A stretch of 64,000 nt of DNA from Chytridium lagenaria. Taxonomy: Eukaryota > Chytridiomycota > Chytridiomycetes > Chytridiales > Chytridiaceae. The DNA is taken from contig JAHLKC010000017.1 in NCBI GenBank assembly GCA_025449115.1, forward strand, positions 1 to 64,000, read 5' to 3'. A program made the position numbers and the translations under genes. This document shows, in pieces, positions 1 through 10,962 of this stretch (position 1 is the first letter of the stretch; the number at the start of each line of letters is the position of its first letter). The notes below the pieces were generated by a model. That model made no database searches, was not told the DNA's origin, and saw only the letters and a list, made by a program, of their open reading frames with translations.

Positions 1-531
1 CTCTCAGACCAAAGCACCATCCAGCTCCCCATTCAAACTGGAGCCGTCAACCAATACGTCATCTCTATGTTACTCTTCCCACGCATGAAAATGAACCGAC
101 TCCTCACGCACTTTGCCACACTCTTGGAAAACCCAACCTTTCTCATATCGAACGGAGGCTTGCACTTTGCATTGTTCGACAAAGGTAAATCCTTTCTTTA
201 CTCACACTAATGTATCCAGTACCTGTCTACGACTTTAGAGAGAGCTTAAACTTTGTTCACATCACCGCATACCCATAGTTTGTTCAAGAACTTGGTCCTG
301 AATCCATCGTTGTTGTTGTATGTGAATTCAGAGTTCACCGAAGTTCTGTCGCCATCCACCATCTCACTTGACACCAAGTTTGTCGCGGTTTTACATCATG
401 CCCCAATCATCCATGAACCATCCCTGGAACTTTCCGACATCACCATTTGGCACCAACCTCCCTCACTCTATTTGCTGTTTCCCAACCTTCCCTTAGTTAA
501 TTCATGTAACTCGAAAAAAAAAAAAAAAGGA
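1..531 (+). CDS. 3' exons of an unrecognised gene (partial)
   Basis: The frame is open from the first base to 184, where a GTAAAT donor follows, and reads as a globular protein with hydrophobic stretches. An acceptor (CCCATAG) ends at 278. A second open stretch with similar composition follows and runs into a poly-A tract near 515-528. The two exons do not join in the same frame without a one-base correction, a problem seen all over this window. No family was recognised. The gene starts left of the window, and its 3' end lies before the tRNA-like repeats at about 600. Confidence 0.4.
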
Positions 532-604
532 TTAAAGAAGTCGGCAATCGCTGAAGATATCACCTCACACTGCCGGCTGTCTTGTATATTCTCTGCGGCG
601 TGGG

Positions 605-780
605 CACCGTCCACGCTGCGCTACCCCCTTGTTTTTATGAACCGCAAAAAAGGGTCGGTCTGGGAATCGAACCCAGTCATTCGACCACACCACAGCGCCG
701 GATTCGAACTTTCTCTAAAAAAGCTTTACTACAAATTCGGTCGTCATCAGTTTCGAACCGACGACACGGCATTGGTAGAT
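605..780 (-). repeat. tRNA 3'-half-like modules with T-runs
   Basis: On the minus strand three RNA polymerase III B-box-like cores occur within 140 bases: GGTTCGAAACT (about 756-746), AGTTCGAATCC (about 710-700) and GGGTTCGATTCCC (about 675-663). The first and last are followed within about 30 bases by T6 runs, like polymerase III terminators. The last core lies in a perfect T-arm stem (CTGGG/CCCAG) with an acceptor-like ACCGACC tail. Further along the minus strand TAGCGCAGCGTGGA resembles an A box. I cannot fold a complete standard tRNA from any of them. They look like tRNA-derived (SINE-like) or decayed tRNA modules. Confidence 0.4.
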
Positions 781-1768
781 ATAAATATTACCGATTCCTT
801 CTCCAAGATTTCTAATTAATATTTGTATGACATAATAATCAATCATGTGACTCGATTAGGAAGTATTATTATTTATATTTGTTTTGTAATACATCAAATA
901 TTATTATTTGATTATTTTCAAATTTATTTATTACATTTTTTTTTTTCACATAAGCAGGCCCTGTTTCCCCCCTTTTTTTGCCCAAATTTCAATCCGACGG
1001 CATAGAGGGTTCGACCCCCTCATGCCGTGATCCTCCTTCTACCCTCCCCCACCGACGCTGCCCTCCCTAACCCCCCGACCAATCCTCACCATCACCATCA
1101 ATCATCCTCTCAACCACCCCACTCCTCCATCCTCCATCCACCACCATTACCAACCATCCCCACCACCATCCCCCCGACCACTCCCCACCAGCAACTGCCA
1201 TCACCAGCAACAGCCACCACAACCAACACCACCAACCCCGACCCCTCCATTTTCACCACCCCTTCCATAAACATACTGCATGAGGGGTTCGAACCCTCTC
1301 AGCAGTTCTTCTTTTCCTCCCCCCCCGACTACTACCACCACCGACCACCACCAACCGCCGCACCACTCACCGACCCCCCGACACCACCACCTACACCACC
1401 ACCCAACACCACTCACCAACCCCCCTATCCCACCCTCTTCCAACTGCATGAGGGGTTCGAACCCTCTCTGCAGTTCTTCTCTCTCCATCCCTCGACCACT
1501 CCCCATCAACCACCACCACCGACCACCCACAACCGCCGCACCATTCACCGACCCCCCGACACCACCACCTACACCACCATCCACCACTCACCAACCACTG
1601 GCTCCTCCACTTTCCACTCCAACTCTATTCCATCCTACTGCATGAGGGGTTCGAACCCTCTCTGCAGTTGTTGTTTTTTTTTATTTTTCTCCGTTCAGTG
1701 GTGTTTTAACATTTTGTTCTTAGTTTTTTTTTTTTGGTTCTTATAGTGACATTTGTCGCTTTAAGAAT

Positions 1769-1826
1769 CAATTAAAAAAACGACGATTTTGAGACCGCGG
1801 TCTCAGAATCGTTGTTTTTTTAATTG
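1769..1826. repeat. 58-bp palindrome, copy 1
   Basis: A nearly perfect inverted repeat centred on GAGACCGCGGTCTC, with arms running out through ACGATT and A/T tracts to CAATTA...TAATTG at the tips. Centre is between 1797 and 1798. It is followed 90 bp later by a diverged second copy, and each copy is preceded by a TAGTGACATTTG element. Confidence 0.75.
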
Positions 1827-1858
1827 TTTCTTTTAGTGACATTTGCCACTCTAAGAAA

Positions 1859-1917
1859 CAATTAAAAAAACAGCGATTCTGAGACCGGCGGTCTCAGAAT
1901 CGCTGTTTTTATAATTG
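1859..1917. repeat. 59-bp palindrome, copy 2
   Basis: Second copy of the palindrome at 1769-1826, centred on GAGACCGGCGGTCTC. Changes between the copies are partly compensatory: AACGACGATT with AATCGTTGTT in copy 1, AACAGCGATT with AATCGCTGTT in copy 2. The arms stay self-complementary although the sequence has drifted. It lies just before the B-box hairpin at 1953. Confidence 0.75.
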
Positions 1918-1980
1918 TTTTCTAGAGCGACGTGTCGCTAACTATTTATACTGGAGGGGTTCGAGCCCCCTCCTTTGTAT

Positions 1981-2128
1981 TACGTTACTCATTGTGTTAC
2001 GTTTTTTATTTATTTATTTATTTATTTATTCTTTTTATTTACTTATTTATATATTTATTTTTTATATTTATTTACTTAATATTTATTTAAATACTTATCA
2101 TTTATTTATGTTTTATATACTTACTTAA
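1981..2128. repeat. AT-rich TTTATTTA microsatellite-like tract
   Basis: Degenerate ATTT/TTTATTTA runs with no coding potential. They separate the hairpin cluster from the G/C-rich 19-bp repeats. The AT-rich character resumes at 2215-2500. Confidence 0.6.
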
Positions 2129-2212
2129 GCGCGTGAAGGCACGCGTGAGGGCGATGCTTGCGCGTGAGGGCGATGCTTGCGCGTGAGCTTGATGTCCGCG
2201 CGCCTTCACATT
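2129..2212. repeat. 19-bp GC-rich tandem repeats
   Basis: The unit CGCGTGAGGGCGATGCTTG occurs at 2142-2160 and 2161-2179, with a partial third copy at 2180-2190. Outer sequence GCGCGTGAAGGC (2129) and GCGCGCCTTCAC (about 2197-2208) adds an inverted GTGAAGGC/GCCTTCAC pair. A CpG-rich island in AT-rich DNA. Confidence 0.65.
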
Positions 2213-2528
2213 ATTTTATCTTCTTAATATCTGTATTAATCATTTCTTTTATATTTTTATATCCTACATTATTTGTTTATTTCATTTTCTTAACTATTCT
2301 CCTTATTCGCGTAATCATTTATTTGTATATATATTAATTGTATGTATATTAATTTTAAAATAAAAATACGTTCATTTTTTTATAATTCCTTTGTCCGTTG
2401 TTACGTCGGTTTCAACTTTTCATGTTAACGTCTTTCATTCTTTATACGCTCGTCAATTTCAATGTGGTTTATATATAAAATATTACCTAACCTTCTAACC
2501 CACAGGCCCTTATAACTGAAACGCTTAC

Positions 2529-2925
2529 AAATGCTGTTATCTGTAGCTGTTCTTAATCTGAGCATGATTTATCCGGCCGTTTTTTCAAAATTTACGTTCA
2601 AGTCACCGACTGATATACATTTAATCCTTCGGGAGGTCAAAGTCATTGAAAACATAATTAATAAGGTGGTACACGGGGTTACCGGAAACGCTCAGAAATG
2701 CTGTTATCTATAGCGGTGCAGAATCTGAGCATGATTTATCCAGCCGTTTTTTCGGAATTTACGTTCAAGTCACCGACTGATATAGGATTCACACTTCGGA
2801 AGGCCAATGTCATTGAAAACATAATTAATAAGGTGTACAACAGATTATCGAAACGCTCAGAAATGCTGTTATCTATAGCTGTGCAACATTTGAACTGGAT
2901 TTATCCGGCCGTTTTTGCGTTACAT
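2529..2925. repeat. Tandem repeat, period about 166 bp, about 2.4 copies
   Basis: AAATGCTGTTATCT recurs at 2529, 2696 and 2861 (spacings 167 and 165), with the same following sequence (GCATGATTTATCC, GGCCGTTTTT, CAAGTCACCGACTGATAT). The third copy is truncated after the GGCCGTTTTT block. Short open frames across the units (2531-2713, 2698-2943) come from the repeat and are not called as genes. Confidence 0.75.
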
Positions 2926-3103
2926 TGGATTAAAGTCGACTAATTACTAATTAATAAATTTTTTGAACTTGAATGCTCATACGGCAGTCAATTTTGCGAA
3001 TTTCGACCGGGTAAAAAGCATTCCAGCATCGTGACGGTATGTACGACATTTCTTATTAAGTTACCAAAAAAAAACCCCTCGGGGACCCCTATGTACCCTA
3101 ACC

Positions 3104-3166
3104 CTACATTTCATATTAAGTCAAGTCACACAAAAAAATCGATAACCCTGTGGGGACCCCCATGTA
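3104..3166. repeat. 63-bp direct repeat, copy 1
   Basis: Identical as read to 3807-3869. It runs from CTACATTTCATATTAAG through TCGATAACCCTGTGGGG to CCCCCATGTA and is preceded by ACCCTAACC. A related shorter piece (TTCTTATTAAG...CTCGGGGACCCCTATGTA) precedes it at about 3050-3095. Confidence 0.8.
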
Positions 3167-3227
3167 CCATGTACCCTAACCTAACCCTTTACTAAGTCAC
3201 ATGCACTCGGGAAGTGAGTACCTTAAT

Positions 3228-3510
3228 ACAGTCTACTTGTATCACCCCAATCTGAGACTTGCATATTGTTAGGTGATCTAATATCTATATGTGTGCAAAG
3301 TATCACAAAGTTCTGACCATTCATTCTCACTCAAAATCACCTCAACATTCCCGCATTTATGTATACCATCCCGATTCCTAAGTACTCTGGCACGCGGGAG
3401 GGTGGACCTTAATAGAGTCACTTTGTACCACCCTATTCTGAGTGGTTCATATCGTTCCTGGTATCGATATCTATGCTTGTGCAAAGTATCAGCTAATTCT
3501 GACCATTTGT
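3228..3510. repeat. Diverged tandem repeat, period about 185 bp
   Basis: Matching blocks lie about 185 bp apart: GTATCACCCCAATCTGAG versus GTACCACCCTATTCTGAG, and TGTGCAAAGTATCA followed by TTCTGACCATT in both. No coding interpretation. The minus-strand and plus-strand ORFs here are by-products. Confidence 0.55.
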
Positions 3511-3806
3511 TTCCATGTTATACAGACTTAAAGTTTGAAATCTCCCAATTTTTTCGGAAAATCCGCCAATCATATAGTAAACACAAATTCCATGCTACCC
3601 ATTTGAGTCATACAATATATTTTTGACACTGTTTTTGACATCTCTGCACAATTTGAGGAAGATCTGACCATTAGATCTTGCCGCAGGACAGCGACAAGTC
3701 TACTAATTATTATTATAAAAATTTGTAACTTCCGACGCTTGTACGTCGCTCAATTTTGACAATTTGATTGAGGGTAAAACCGGGTTCGAGATCGTCGCAA
3801 CAAGGG

Positions 3807-3869
3807 CTACATTTCATATTAAGTCAAGTCACACAAAAAAATCGATAACCCTGTGGGGACCCCCATGTA
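3807..3869. repeat. 63-bp direct repeat, copy 2
   Basis: Second copy of 3104-3166, preceded by a GGGTTCGAGA B-box-like core at about 3783. The 640 bp between the copies holds the diverged 185-bp tandem repeat, so the whole block may be one composite repetitive element. Confidence 0.8.
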
Positions 3870-6790
3870 TCTTAATCTATTACTTAGTATCCGTGGCTTC
3901 CAAGACCTGGAAACCTGTTACAATCTGGCCAAGCCCTTGAATGCCGCATTTTAAATGACATTATTCATCCTTTGTTAAAAGAAGCGTTATTTAGATTTAG
4001 GGAACAGGCAAAGTGGGTCGGTCAGTGGGTCAGTATGGAGGAAATCCAACATATCTTTATAATCCGTATATTTTGTTAGGGGAGTTCCGCACAAGTACTT
4101 CACCAGCAAAACTAAAGCTGATGGGTGTGCTTTGATTGCCGGCAGAGATGAACCGATTGCTTACTTTGAAGGCGCTTAACTTCAATCTTCAGTCAAGAGG
4201 GATTTAGGATGAAAATAAGGTGAAACATGCGTTTTGAAGGGCCTGGATTACTCATTCTGAGCTCTTGGCCAACATCTTAGATAAAGACAATTAGGAGGCG
4301 CTGTTAACCAAGAAGAAGCAGGAAGGGAAATTTAAAGAAAGAAAAGGAAAGAAAGGTAGAAGACATTTGGTTTCTCACCAGCATTTGATGAAGATAGGCT
4401 GCCGTTATCCTGTGGATCAGTAAATGTTAGAAAGTACTTTCAAATCCAGACCCAAAACAATACTTCACAGTACAGTACATTCATTTATAAGATTCATGTT
4501 GTGAACACCGTACACATTTAAGGCATTATCACCTAGGGTCTTTTGCAAACTTAACGGCCCCTGACCATCAGTGAGAGGCATGGTCAACTTCCCTGTAGAA
4601 AGTATTAGTGATGAGTAATGAGTGATGGTTGATGAATGTGTTGAGAGGATGGATGGATGGTGAGGTGGACCGTTTGATATGGATGGATGGTGAGGTGGAC
4701 CGTTTGATATAGAAATTGATGGGGGTAGCAGATGGGATTGATGATGGATCATTGATCCTGAAGTTGCTGCTACATTTACACTTACTGAGGAGGTCCGCAG
4801 GCTGGGCACAGTTTGGAATGCTGAATGAGACCTTTAAATTGCAAGCAGTAATTTTCCCATACCTTTCATGCCCCCGCCCCGGCCATAGGAATCTGCAAGA
4901 ACATGAGGATAGAGAATGTGATCATCAACCAATGATTGTGTATGAGACCTTGAGAGGGGGATAAGCTTTATTCTGTGACCTCGCTTACCTGCGTTGCGTT
5001 TTTGCCTGTTCACATGCACCTCCATTCTGCAGCATACTGTTGAATCCCTTGCTTCCAAGGGCAAGCGCCTTCCAGATGAGTTCCAGTCATTTGGTGCTCA
5101 GTTTTTCAACGGTAAGTTTCTTTTACTGTGGTGGACTATTTTGGTAGGTAGGGTTGTTGGTGGGGTTGCCAAATCATCTTCTTCCACCCGCCATTGAAAC
5201 TCCTTCAAGAACAATAACCACAGTGGGCTGCACTTAATAGGCGGATAGCTATAACCTTGTGCAGGAGACAGGGAGATGAAAGCTTAATATATACCACCTA
5301 CAGACGCTGTTACGGTGAAGTAGGGAATGTGGATGATCTTTAGGAAATTGGAATTTGTTTGGTTGTAAGGGACAGAGGATGGACACAGAATCGGCGCGGA
5401 AAGTTGTAAAAGACATGTGGAAGCTTTAAGCAGTAGAGATGAGTTTTCAAATTGTAATGAGTTTTAAGCTAAATATTATCATAAACATGTATAAGCTTTG
5501 TGAATTTTAGTAAACACGTGCAAATAAAAGAGAATAGTTCCAATAAAATGAGGAGAAGAACGCAAGAAAAAAGTACCAAGGATTAAGGCAAGACCTACCA
5601 GGTAGTTACAGTTAGTTACATAATACACATTTGCAAATGTAAATTGATAGAAAACAACAGGACAGCTTCGCCAAAACCTGGACTAGCCACACCTCCAGGT
5701 CCAGCGCCGTTGAGCCATCCTTTCTTCTTTCTTCATTTCTTCACTAGAGTTATGAAGGTGTACTTGTGGGAGCTTGGGTAAGCAGGCCACCAGGTTACAC
5801 TGAACCAAGATGAATTGATAGCATTACTATTTATAAATGAAAATTCCTACCAGATTCAAAAGTTTATGCTAATAGTGAAGCTTGTGTGCCATACCAAATT
5901 GGCGTTGGCTTGTATTTTCAAATTGATGGATTACAGCTAGTAAACATGAAAGAAGCTTAACCCCTTATATTTTGTTTTTTGTTTTATGCTTTAAAAAACT
6001 GAATAAATTCTAGCTATTCTTCTATCAAAAGTTTCCCAAATTGTTTTCCTATTTGTATTCTAATTTGCTATGAAACTTGTAATAAATAATTCTTCACCCT
6101 TTTTTAATTTTTTTGGACCACTCCTATCATATGCTACATGAAGGCCTGTAGGATACCAATTTTGAATTTCAGTCTCTCTGCCAAATAATCCTTATAATGA
6201 AAATTTGGGGGGGGTGGGGGGGTTCATAAAATTTTAAGAAAATGACTTGCACATAAACCAGTGGACCTCAACCAACCTGAGCCAAAGAGCTAACTCAATT
6301 TGGGCTCTGGGTTGGATGAGATTCCTGACCCAACTCGGACTTTTTAGGGCCGCTGACATTTTACAAAACAAAGTTTGTCTTTTTCCTTAGCGAAAGTGTC
6401 AATTGCGAGCAAGAAGATCTATCGGGCTGATTCCAGTAGAATTCAAACTTTGACTCTTTACTGTTGAATGGAAATTCTATCCAACTTTGCTAGCCCTTGA
6501 ATGTAAGTGAACCGACATTAGAGTTTTCATTTCTAGTTTCTATGAATATAAATGTATACTGCTGCTTTCTTGCAAAATTGGATTGGTTAAACGAAGTGAT
6601 TGCAGCAGCTAAAAGTGCTGTCTTTGCTTAGAAAAGCAACACTAAATTATGAAATGTATTGACTGTCGTTAGCTTCAGAAAGGCGCAGGTCCTATGCAGT
6701 AAACGTTGATAAAAGAAGGGTTAAATAAATAAATGACTTTGTCAGCATCACAACGGTCACCGCATCTCAAACAACAAAGTGATGCCAGAT
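3870..6790. other. No supported gene (decayed intergenic DNA)
   Basis: Only short, mutually inconsistent ORFs are present. I see an exact 30-bp tandem duplication at 4651-4710, a G-run at about 6208-6221, and AT-rich filler. No domain, splice-consistent exon chain or RNA gene was recognised. Given the neighbours, this is probably old transposon-derived sequence. Confidence 0.5.
4651..4710. repeat. Exact 30-bp tandem duplication
   Basis: The unit beginning GGATGGATGGTGAGGTGG is present twice back to back (4651-4680 and 4681-4710). Confidence 0.85.
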
Positions 6791-6795
6791 CAAGT

Positions 6796-7345
6796 TCAAA
6801 ATGCTGAGCTGACATCGCGCAGAAGCCCTTCGACACAAGTTCGCCCAAATTGTAGATCTGAAAAAGCAATCTGAAAATGCAAACATGCGGCCCTTTTTTT
6901 TTCCGGAACGGTGGTGCTGCTAGTGCTCTCCTTCTTGATGATGTTCCAGGCTTTGAGTAATGTATTATTGGAATTTTGAAAACAGTAGGGTAGTTCCCAC
7001 GTCCCACGTCCAGTTTTAACATCAGAGGTATTCTCTGCATGAATCAACTCCCCGATAGCAGCCTTGAGTCCATCTTTAAAGGGCTTGTTGATCCCCACAT
7101 CACAAACTTGTAAAGCATTCGTGGAGTGCTCTGGTAAGAAGATTAGAATGGTGTTTCAAGCTGCTATGGCCTCAGCAACTGTCGCCATCGAATGGACTGA
7201 AAAACAGTCTAACATCAACAAGCAAACACCTTCGTTTAGTTTTGAAAGACCAAATGGTTTGCAGACTCGTTCTACCCAATCAAGCATCCCAATTTCATCC
7301 ACCCAGCCGTTTGCTTGCACGGTGAAGAGAACATTGTTGTAAATT
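6796..7345 (-). pseudogene. Remnant of a DDE_1 (Tigger/pogo/jerky-like) transposase
   Basis: The minus strand reads, in order, an NGWVDE block, a LMLDCFSVH block (second catalytic Asp region of DDE_1 endonucleases), a NTILIFLPEH...LQ block and DVGINKPFKDGLK. That order and spacing (LLLD-x-F-x-x-H, then IP-x-x-x-T-x-x-LQ, then DVGINKPFK) is characteristic of the C-terminal catalytic half of Tigger/jerky-type transposases. A TGA stop interrupts the frame just before the NTILIFLPEH block (about 7170), and the N-terminal HTH domains and first catalytic Asp were not found. The end is lost in a different frame below 6900. A dead copy. Confidence 0.7.
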
Positions 7346-7349
7346 CTAA

Positions 7350-9828
7350 TAACTTATTCCCTTTTTTCCTGATTTATTTATTAATAAAAAAAAACCAAGT
7401 CCAACGGGGCAAGCAACACCCAATTTAATTAGCAGCCGGAATTGTTGCTTGCTCCATTGTAACTACGGTAGTCCTGCAGTGATGTACTACCATTGTTCGA
7501 GAATATCAATCATTAATTTCTCTTCCCACAAAACAGTTGCTTTTTAAGCCTGGGGTTAGTTTGTTGATGGGATAACCACCACTGGTACGTTACAGCTTAA
7601 GTTTCACCTTCACTAATTATTAATCACCCTCCAGGCATGGACATCATAGAATTCTAAAGTAGATCTTATTATCTTCAAGTATGGATCAAACTTGAAGAGT
7701 CTTAATGACTGGAATGCATTTGAAACATGTGTTTTGAATTTTGCAGCAGTGGACCAGGGAGGGGCTCCAGATGAGCTGACGCACGCATCATTAGTTAAAA
7801 GGTTGAAAGAACTACATGGGAATTTGTATGACGCAGTTTGGTGGGTGTGGGGGGAATAAAATTCTTCATATGCTATGTCCCAAACAGGAGGCCGCAATCC
7901 TAGGTGTACCGTCGTCCCACAACATAATTGCGCTTATTCAGAGGCACCAATCTCCTACAGAACCCACGTTGAACATGACTCAAAACCTGACTTCCTTGGA
8001 CTCTGTGTTTTAAGGAGTTAATCCCCAATTGTTAGCCAATAGTTCCGAAGCGGAACGTACCTTAAAGGAAGCTAAGTCAAGTTATTCAACCTTCCAAATT
8101 TTATCAGCAGACAAAGAGCCTCTATGGCACAGTTTCGTGATATGATCAAGATTCCTGAGAGCACATTGAGTCGGAGTGAGATAGAAATGGTTCCCGAACA
8201 AGAAGATACTGATCACGCAAACTAGTTCAAAAAAGCAATAATAGATATTTATTCATAGCCAATTACAGAAATATCTTGCGGATAGCCTTTTGAAGGATCA
8301 AAAAGGGGAGGATAATGTTGCTGTTTTCGTTCCAAATTGACACCTGCACTTTCGAAGGAAAGCAACACCCAAAAATAACACCATTATGAAATCAAAAGTC
8401 TGCCGTCACACAATTGCATAAATAGCCAATAAACGTAGTGCAAAACAAAAGGTGTGCAACATAAATAAATACATATTCTTAGATGACCACCATGCAGAGC
8501 GATGTGGATGAGAACGATGGCAACAACGGCATCAATGGCCACACCGTTGCAAGCACATTGGCCACCATCCCCCTAAGGGAAAATCCTGGCAGGAACACAT
8601 TCGTTATCCCTACACCTGCTACTACACCCCCACCCATGGCAACAGTTGAAACGAGGCTGCATCGCATCACATTTGAGTGTACAGTGAGATGCTATAGCAG
8701 CCAAAAGCTAGCAAGGGTGACGATGAATTTGCTCCTAAGAGGCTGGGAAATGTTGTTATTGAGTGCAATGGCCTTGACACTCTCAAGTCGCATTATGGTT
8801 TAGGTTCCGCGACCACATGGACTCTCTGGCGGGAATTAGTGAAACGAGTCCACCTACATTTACTTGATCAGAACCCGACATTAAAGCAATCGCTTCCATT
8901 ACTTAGAACTACCAACAAAGAATGGTGATGGGACTATGGGTTAGTAGAATCACTTTATGTTTTTAATTTCTACATTAATGCTCACCATTATTCTTTTTTA
9001 AAAAAAAAAACAGTTCCCGTCACGCTGAGTGCCGCTGCTGCAGCGCGAAACGGCGCGGTTACTTCCATAATCTTCAAAACTGGACTACAACTCACATGAA
9101 CCTGGGAAGAAAGTTAGTCTCAGCATCTTCAAATTTGGAACGTCTTCAAAACCGCTCCAGACTTCGCCGCATACCGCCTAAGCATCACTGCTGAAAGGAG
9201 GAGGAACCAAGATCGTAGTGGGGCCGCTTCAGAGAGGGTTTGCTGGAAACTGTTGATGAGTTAAACGGCTCACCAAGGGCATTACGCGTCACAGGACATT
9301 AATTGGCGTTTGTGGGCGGCACGAATTTGCTCGTTGGGTGAAGGGCAAAGGCTAGCAGAATTAGACGAACCACCACCTTTACCCTCATTGGACATTTGAA
9401 ACCTTGAGCCCGAACCGTCATATGGAAGCAAGGCAACTCCAGAAAAGTTTGGACGTGGCTCGTGAAGTTATTCATTCTGTGGAGTATCACCTTCCTCCTA
9501 TCTTGATGAGTATTAAGGAAGCTGGAAAGATGATGGAGGATGTTTTGAGACGGATTGAGGGTTTCCAACGCCATTGACGCTCAGAAACGGATTCTTGAGG
9601 CAGTTGGGAACGCGTTACCACCTATTGAAAATAACACGGATTTTATCCTTTTACAAGGGATGCAGGATCAAATGGATGTGGACCACATGTAGCTTAAATA
9701 AAATCTTTTATTTACTGTTTTAAATGATTTATTAATAATAACAAAATGGTTTCAAGCCTCATATTTCATTACTATCCGAAATTTCGTTGTCTTCAACGTC
9801 CTCGTCATGAACAACATCAGCAAAGTTA
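7350..9828. other. No supported gene
   Basis: Short ORFs on both strands (for example 7613-7897 minus and 8483-8803 plus) show no recognisable domain and no consistent exon chain. Composition is like the flanking transposon graveyard. A9-10 runs occur at about 7385 and 9000. Confidence 0.4.
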
Positions 9829-10962
9829 TTAATGATCTCTTGAGCATATGCTTTTCCAGGATTGAAACAACAGGTGGAAAGATACAGCATTTGAAAAGAT
9901 ATTGCGGCAGTCACGATGCTCAAAAGACTTCATGATTAAGCCACATATCCATGTTTTCTTTCGAGGTTCTTTCAGTTGTATGGTAGTGCTTGAACTTTGT
10001 TTTTGCAATGCCGAATAGGATCTGATCGGATTGAAGAACGGGCAATAGGCAGGTAGGAAGATCACGACTATACCAAGACAGCGTAAGTAGTTGACGATGT
10101 GCTTGTCGCAATGGATTTTAGCTCTGTCCATTATCCATAGAGACGCGCGACCTGGGTATTGCTCAATCCGTCCGTTTAGGAAGTCATACATTTCGGGGAA
10201 AACACTTACAGAGCCAAGACTTACCTCCAGACAAGGCCAAGTTTCGGCAGCATCCATGAATTTCATTCTTGCAAACGTGCCTTCCGTGTGGTAAGTATCA
10301 ATTAGGCCATCAACACCAAGGAAGCATAGAAGCGAGATCCGTCCAAGGCGCTTATAAAGGCAGCGCATGACAAGCTTTTCTCCCTGCACGGCATATCCAG
10401 TGTTCTCCACATATCGTGATTATCAAATGAAACTTCATCCAAAAAAAACTAGTGAAGATAGAGTCCAATCCAATGCAAGGAGCTCATTGGTGAAGCGGAT
10501 AATGTCGTTGTCCTTTATTGATATGGCTCAAAGCTCCAGTTTCTGTATCCATATGTAAGCAGTAAAACTATGTTCTAAAATTACCTTCTGACTAAGTCCG
10601 TATTCATTCATAATCCTCCAAACTGTAGCCAGGCTGGTGTTGCAATTCCATTCGTGACCAAAGGCCATCTTAATTTCATCCTAGAAAGATAACGGATTTT
10701 CTCGAACAAAATTGTAGATCCATTCTCGCATGCTTGCATTATACTTTCTTTTCTCTGGTTCTCCGTAAACTCGTTTCACCCCACCAGTCTCTTCAAAACG
10801 TTTGATCCAATTACGAATAGTAGTGCGGCCTTTGTTGAAGATGTTTGCGACCTTGGAGGGTTTGAATCCGATGTAGTAGTGGGCGTAAAGCGCGTGCGTA
10901 AAGCGCGTGCATCTTTGTATTCTCGGATGCCTGATCACTGGAGACTTTGTCCAGAAAAACAA
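9829..10962 (-). mobile_element. Degenerate Tc1/mariner-IS630-like transposase
   Basis: From 10962 downward the minus strand encodes a helix-turn-helix segment (GFKPSKVANIFNKGRTTI, then RNWIKRFEETGGV). After about 200 bp comes a DEVSFDN block (first catalytic Asp/Glu region), then GYAVQGEKL in another frame, then WIMDRAKIHCDKHIV and FLPAYCPFFNPI, the D-x-A-x-x-H and LPxYxPxxNPI hallmarks of the DDE_3/IS630-Tc1 superfamily. The break between DEVSFDN and GYAVQGEKL (about 10405) is a one-base frame change. Whether it reflects decay or a read error is open, but the ORF also degenerates after the NPI motif. No terminal inverted repeats were identified. Confidence 0.7.

Larger units (their letters stand above)
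998..1973. repeat. Five dispersed palindromic B-box (TTCGA) hairpins in C-rich DNA
   Basis: Near-palindromic units lie at 998-1027, 1276-1305, 1444-1473, 1638-1667 and 1953-1973. The middle three share the core CATGAGGGGTTCGAACCC flanked by CTG...CAG arms. Each resembles a tRNA T-arm (stem GAGGG/CCCTC, loop TTCGAAC) on either strand. They are embedded in a low-complexity C/A-rich tract (about 1030-1640) that is open in several frames only because it is repetitive. Apparent ORFs there encode Pro/Thr/His-rich or Gly/Val/Trp-rich strings and recurrent GFEPL or RGSNPL from the hairpin itself. I call no gene here. Confidence 0.6.

Noticed and set aside
1027..1746. Long overlapping ORFs on both strands (Pro/Thr/His-rich or Gly/Val/Trp-rich)
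   Set aside because: They come from low-complexity C/A-rich DNA open in several frames. The only recurring peptide is the translated B-box hairpin.
2531..2943. Two tandem ORFs with similar peptides
   Set aside because: They are the 166-bp tandem repeat read in frame, not independent genes.
6675..6900. CCLRCGDRCDADK as a possible zinc-finger protein
   Set aside because: It is an alternative frame at the decayed end of the DDE_1 transposase remnant, with no supporting domain.
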